DNA of 14,066 nucleotides from Nitrospirota bacterium (GTDB lineage: Bacteria; Nitrospirota; Nitrospiria; Nitrospirales; UBA8639). The notes beneath the pieces were generated by a model. The model had not been told where the DNA came from, made no database searches, and saw nothing but the letters and a program-made list of their open reading frames with translations. The stretch spans positions 1-14,066 of the forward strand of contig JAOUQB010000027.1 in NCBI GenBank assembly GCA_029879555.1, written 5' to 3'. Each line of letters begins with the position of its first letter. Position 1 is the stretch's first letter. The position numbers and the translations under genes are program-made. Shown in pieces: positions 11,414-14,066 of the stretch.

Positions 11414-11608
11414 ATGTTTAAAAAAGTTTGGTCTTCTATTGCGGAGTTTTTGTCTGACGTTCGCAGTGAATTAAGGAAAATTTCCTATCCCACGAAATCT
11501 GAAACAATTGGTTCGACAACCGTCGTGTTGTTATTTTGTGTGATTATGTCCATATATTTGTCGGTAGTGGATTCATTTCTGGTTTGGTTAATCAGCAGGA
11601 TTGTCTAA
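11414..11608 (+). CDS. secE: Preprotein translocase subunit SecE
   Basis: SecE is the small essential clamp subunit of the SecYEG export channel in the inner membrane. The product is a short single-span form of 64 residues: an amphipathic cytosolic helix with the conserved stretch RSELRKISYPTKSET (17-31), then one hydrophobic membrane segment at about 35-61. E. coli SecE has two extra N-terminal spans; most bacteria have this short type. AAGGGA at 11402-11407 is six bases before the ATG. The pairing with nusG, which starts 18 bases after the stop, is nearly universal in bacteria and supports the call. Confidence 0.95.
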   Translation: MFKKVWSSIAEFLSDVRSELRKISYPTKSETIGSTTVVLLFCVIMSIYLSVVDSFLVWLISRIV

Positions 11609-11626
11609 CGGAGAAGAAAGGAATTC

Positions 11627-12163
11627 ATGACGAGCCACTGGTATGTCATTCACACCTATGCTGGGTTCGAGGGGCGAGTTCGGACAGGGATTGTTGAGCG
11701 AGCTAATCAACTGGGTATGGGTGAAGCAGTCGGGCAGGTGCTGGTTCCCACCGAAGATGTTGTAGAGTTTAAGGAGGGCAAGCGCCGCGCTTCAAAGAGG
11801 AAGTTTTTCCCTGGTTATGTTCTGTTGGAGGCCAACGGACCCATCAATGACGAAATGGTCACCATGATCAAGGAAACTCCAAAGGTGACGGGGTTTGTAG
11901 GAGGCGGGACTCGGCCAATTCCTCTTGATCCTGAAGAAGTGGCGACACTTTTGAAGCAGCTTGAGGCGGGAGTTTCGGCACCCAGGGAGCTTGCGAGCTT
12001 TTCCAAGGGAGATAATGTGCGAATTGTTGATGGACCATTCTTAGGTTTTAATGGTTTGGTAGATGAGGTGGATCAAGATCATGCGAGAGTGAAGGCCTTG
12101 GTGAGTATCTTCGGGCGATCGACGCCCGTGGAGCTGGCATTTTCGCAAGTTGAAAGAGCATAA
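11627..12163 (+). CDS. nusG: Transcription termination/antitermination factor NusG
   Basis: NusG binds the RNA polymerase clamp through its N-terminal domain and links transcription to Rho or to the ribosome through its C-terminal KOW domain. The 178-residue product begins HWYVIHTYAGFE, the classical NGN start, and has FFPGYVLLE at 60-68 in the polymerase-binding face. The KOW domain runs from about 125 to the end, with KGDNVRIVDGPFLGFNG and IFGRSTPVEL. The length matches the family (181 in E. coli), with no extra inserted domain. AAGGA at 11618-11622 precedes the ATG by four bases. The gap to rplK is 74 bases. Confidence 0.97.
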   Translation: MTSHWYVIHTYAGFEGRVRTGIVERANQLGMGEAVGQVLVPTEDVVEFKEGKRRASKRKFFPGYVLLEANGPINDEMVTMIKETPKVTGFVGGGTRPIPLDPEEVATLLKQLEAGVSAPRELASFSKGDNVRIVDGPFLGFNGLVDEVDQDHARVKALVSIFGRSTPVELAFSQVERA

Positions 12164-12237
12164 AAGCGCCGTTCGGCTATTTTGTTGAGGTTCATGGAGA
12201 TAGGTAAGAGTTTAAGAATTTTAAGGTAGGTGGATGT

Positions 12238-12663
12238 ATGGCCAAAGAGGTAACTAGTCAAATTAAATTGCAAATTCCTGCGGGCAAAGCTAATCCTGCC
12301 CCTCCTGTTGGTCCATCCTTGGGTCAACATGGCGTGAATATTATGGAGTTTTGCAAACAGTTTAATGCGAAGACCCAAAAGCAAGAGGGAAGCATTATTC
12401 CTGTGGTGATTTCCGTCTACAAAGACAGAAGTTTTAGCTTTATTACGAAGACGCCACCGGCATCGGACCTCTTGAAGAAGGCGGCAGGTGTGATTAAGGG
12501 GTCTGGGATCCCGCACAAAAATAAAGTGGGGTCTATTACGCGGGCGCAATTAGAAGATATTGCCAAGTTGAAGGTGGAAGATTTGAATGCGAGTGATATT
12601 CCTGCCGCGATGCTTGTTATTGCTGGGACGGCGCGGAGTATGGGCATTTCGGTCGAAGGGTAA
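12238..12663 (+). CDS. rplK: 50S ribosomal protein L11
   Basis: L11 forms the GTPase-associated centre with 23S rRNA and the L10-L12 stalk, and is needed for RelA activation by stalled ribosomes. The product has 141 residues, one short of E. coli. The N-terminal domain shows the proline-rich [19 protein letters not shown] that faces rRNA and is the thiostrepton site; the C-terminal RNA-binding domain ends with [12 protein letters not shown]. Purine-rich GG-containing sequence at 12223-12234 provides ribosome binding. In other bacteria the rplKA pair is repressed by L1; the 74-base gap upstream holds no L1 site that I can recognise with confidence. Confidence 0.97.
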   Translation: MAKEVTSQIKLQIPAGKANPAPPVGPSLGQHGVNIMEFCKQFNAKTQKQEGSIIPVVISVYKDRSFSFITKTPPASDLLKKAAGVIKGSGIPHKNKVGSITRAQLEDIAKLKVEDLNASDIPAAMLVIAGTARSMGISVEG

Positions 12664-12697
12664 TTCTATTGGGGGCTTTAAAAAGAGGATAGGTATC

Positions 12698-13390
12698 GTG
12701 GGGAAAAAATTTACAGAAGCGTTAGCGAAGGTGTCGAAGCCGGAGTACTCCTTGGAGGAAGCCAGTGCGTTGCTGAAAGAGGTCGCATTTGCCAAATTTG
12801 ACGAAGGGGTGGAAATTGCTTTGTCTCTAGGGGTGGACCCCAAGCGAGCGGATCAAATGGTTCGTGGAACCACAGTTCTGCCTCATGGCACAGGCAAAAA
12901 GATACGCATTGTCGTCATTGCCAAGGGGGAGAAGGAGCAGGAGGCAAGGGAGGCGGGGGCTGATTTTGCTGGTGGTGATGATCTTTTGCAGAAAATTCAG
13001 GATGGCTGGTTAGATTTTGACTCCATGATTGCTACCCCCGATATGATGGGCGCGGTGGGGAAAATGGGGAAAGTGCTCGGGCCTCGAGGGTTGATGCCTA
13101 ATCCCAAGACGGGCACCGTGACGTTTGAAGTCGGCAAGGCGGTTCAGGAGATTCGAAAGGGTCGAGTTGAATACAGGGTTGATAAAGCGGGGAATGTCCA
13201 TGTTCCAGTTGGAAAGATGTCATTCCAGAGTCAGCAAATTGCCGATAATGTTCGGACGGTGTTTGATTCGATCTTGAAAGCGAAGCCGTCATCCAGCAAG
13301 GGCAAGTATGTGAGAAGTGCGACATTATCCAGCACGATGGGACCCGCAATTCGTTTAGATAGCGTAAGTCTTGCGAAGCAAGTTGGGTGA
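12698..13390 (+). CDS. rplA: 50S ribosomal protein L1
   Basis: L1 forms the mobile L1 stalk that handles the E-site tRNA, and typically acts as repressor of its own operon. The GTG at 12698 lies eight bases after GAGGA (12685-12689) and gives 230 residues (234 in E. coli). The frame is open further upstream to an ATG at 12587, but that part overlaps the rplK coding region and has no L1 similarity, so it was left out. Conserved [15 protein letters not shown] is at 128-142, and the rRNA-binding triad Thr213, Met214, Gly215 (SSTMGP) lies near the C-terminus. rplJ starts only 28 bases after the stop. Confidence 0.96.
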   Translation: MGKKFTEALAKVSKPEYSLEEASALLKEVAFAKFDEGVEIALSLGVDPKRADQMVRGTTVLPHGTGKKIRIVVIAKGEKEQEAREAGADFAGGDDLLQKIQDGWLDFDSMIATPDMMGAVGKMGKVLGPRGLMPNPKTGTVTFEVGKAVQEIRKGRVEYRVDKAGNVHVPVGKMSFQSQQIADNVRTVFDSILKAKPSSSKGKYVRSATLSSTMGPAIRLDSVSLAKQVG

Positions 13391-13418
13391 ACTTTTAATC
13401 TGAGTAGGTGGGTTGGGT

Positions 13419-14066
13419 ATGAAAAAAACTGACAAAACAGAAGTGGTGTCTGTCATGCACGAACGGTTTGCTCGTGCGCGAATAGCCATTGTGTCTGAAT
13501 GTGCGGGCATGCCGGTCAATCAAGTAAATGATTTGCGGAAAAAGCTTCGTCAAGCGCAGGCGCATATGCATGTGGTGAAGAATACGTTGGCTGTTCGGGC
13601 CATCGGTAATACCCCGCTCGTTCCCTTGCAGCCATTTTTTAAAGGGCAGTCGGTGTTGGTCATTGGCTATGATGATCCTGTGCTGCCAACGAAAGTGATT
13701 CGGGATTTCATTCGAGCGGAGAAGTGTGAAGACAAATTGCAGATCAGGGGCGCGGTGCTTGATGGGGAGGAGCTGGATCCTGTTCGCTTGTCTTCGGTGG
13801 CAGATTTGCCATCAAAGGCGGAGTTGCTTTCCATGTTGTTGTCGGCCTTCCAAGGCCCCATTCGGGGGTTTGTGGGGGTCTTGGGTCAGGTGGTGAGAAG
13901 CATTGTTGCCGTATTAGCAGCTATACAAGAAAACAAAACGCAGAAAGGAGAGGGAGAAATGAGTGCTACAGAAACAAAAATGTCGAAGGAAGATTTCATT
14001 AAGGCCATAGAGGGCTTGAGTGTGTTGGAATTATCTGATTTGGTGAAAGGCTTGGAGGAGCGATTT
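13419..14066 (+). CDS. rplJ: 50S ribosomal protein L10 read in frame into L7/L12 (no stop codon; open at the window end)
   Basis: L10 anchors the L7/L12 dimers to the ribosome. AGGTGGG (13406-13412) precedes the ATG. The first 180 residues (13419-13958) form a full-length L10: an N-terminal rRNA-binding domain with HVVKNTLAVRA at 51-61, the segment PFFKGQSVLVIG, and a C-terminal helical tail (QVVRSIVAVLAAIQENK) of the kind that binds L12. Most L10 proteins end just after such a tail. Here no stop codon occurs; the frame passes through TQKGEGE directly into Met181, the L7/L12 start, and stays open for 36 more codons to the window end. Either this is a real L10-L12 fusion, or a lost base created a false one. 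The L10 identity is certain; the fusion needs read support. Confidence 0.9.
   Translation, partial: MKKTDKTEVVSVMHERFARARIAIVSECAGMPVNQVNDLRKKLRQAQAHMHVVKNTLAVRAIGNTPLVPLQPFFKGQSVLVIGYDDPVLPTKVIRDFIRAEKCEDKLQIRGAVLDGEELDPVRLSSVADLPSKAELLSMLLSAFQGPIRGFVGVLGQVVRSIVAVLAAIQENKTQKGEGEMSATETKMSKEDFIKAIEGLSVLELSDLVKGLEERF
13944..13950 (+). promoter_or_regulatory. Internal Shine-Dalgarno for rplL inside the rplJ frame
   Basis: AAAGGAG lies eight bases upstream of the ATG at 13959, within the continuous rplJ-rplL reading frame. It is a near-ideal ribosome-binding site and is the reason to expect a separately initiated L7/L12 even if L10 is fused to it. Confidence 0.75.
13959..14066 (+). CDS. rplL: 50S ribosomal protein L7/L12, N-terminal part (cut by window end)
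   Basis: L7/L12 is the multi-copy stalk protein that recruits EF-Tu, EF-G and other translational GTPases. Only 36 residues are visible. The segment EDFIKAIEGLSVLELSDLV matches the N-terminal dimerization and L10-binding domain, ending at GLEERF just before the usual GV and the alanine-rich hinge. ATG 13959 is preferred because of the AAAGGAG upstream; a second ATG at 13980 would give a shorter N-terminus and has no comparable site. It shares its reading frame with rplJ and is not separated from it by a stop codon. The globular GTPase-binding domain lies outside the window. Confidence 0.92.
   Translation, partial: MSATETKMSKEDFIKAIEGLSVLELSDLVKGLEERF

Noticed and set aside
12164..12237. L1-binding site or promoter upstream of rplK (GATAGGTAAGAG resembles the 23S L1 region; a short GCC/GGC stem follows nusG)
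   Set aside because: The match is short and no convincing paired structure, T tail or -35/-10 pair could be built by eye.
12587..12697. Upstream in-frame extension of rplA beginning inside rplK
   Set aside because: It overlaps rplK in another frame, shows no L1 similarity, and the GTG at 12698 has a good ribosome-binding site and the family N-terminus.
12685..12704. GGATAGGT near the rplA start as a mimic of the 23S rRNA L1 site
   Set aside because: An eight-base match that overlaps the expected ribosome-binding sequence is likely chance.

Overview
The window is a wall-to-wall block of bacterial transcription and translation genes, all on the + strand: rpoB (3' part) - rpoC - rpsL - rpsG - fusA - tuf - rpmG - tRNA-Trp(CCA) - secE - nusG - rplK - rplA - rplJ - rplL (5' part). 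Base composition is roughly balanced, and TTG and GTG starts occur (rpoC, fusA, rplA). RpoB carries the coiled-coil lineage insert SI2 and RpoC carries a ~190-residue insert in the trigger loop (SI3), as in most Gram-negative phyla. These traits and the unusual EF-Tu sequence suggest a Nitrospirota (Nitrospira-like) bacterium, but the phylum call is inference (about 50% sure). No phage, transposon, CRISPR array or classical accessory island is visible.

Layout: 2-6582 holds the RNA polymerase beta and beta' genes. 6583-6711 is an intergenic region with the only convincing promoter (TTGACA, 17 bp, TAAGAT). 6712-9799 is the streptomycin operon (S12, S7, EF-G), with a large imperfect inverted repeat between S7 and EF-G. 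9858-11063 is EF-Tu, whose base usage differs from its neighbours. 11082-14066 runs L33, tRNA-Trp, SecE, NusG, L11, L1, L10 and the start of L7/L12. The longest stretch without a gene is about 130 bases.

Three points stand out. First, the gene order is a circular permutation of the classical order (tufB-secE-nusG-rplKAJL-rpoBC-rpsLG-fusA-tufA): here secE-nusG-rplKAJ comes after fusA-tuf instead of before rpoB. The break lies exactly at tuf, which is what recombination between two flanking tuf copies (tandem duplication or excised circle), or an assembly join through the tuf repeat, would produce. Second, rplJ has no stop codon and reads in frame straight into rplL, giving a predicted L10-L7/L12 fusion, while a strong internal Shine-Dalgarno and ATG remain to make free L7/L12. 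Third, EF-Tu has a non-canonical switch I: the RGITI motif is replaced by KILTI and the loop is five residues longer than in E. coli, although EF-G next door is canonical.

The genes work together as the core of gene expression: RNA polymerase subunits, the elongation factor NusG, two ribosomal GTPases, the L7/L12 stalk that recruits those GTPases (L10, L11, L12), decoding-site proteins S12 and S7, and the SecE subunit of the protein-export channel.
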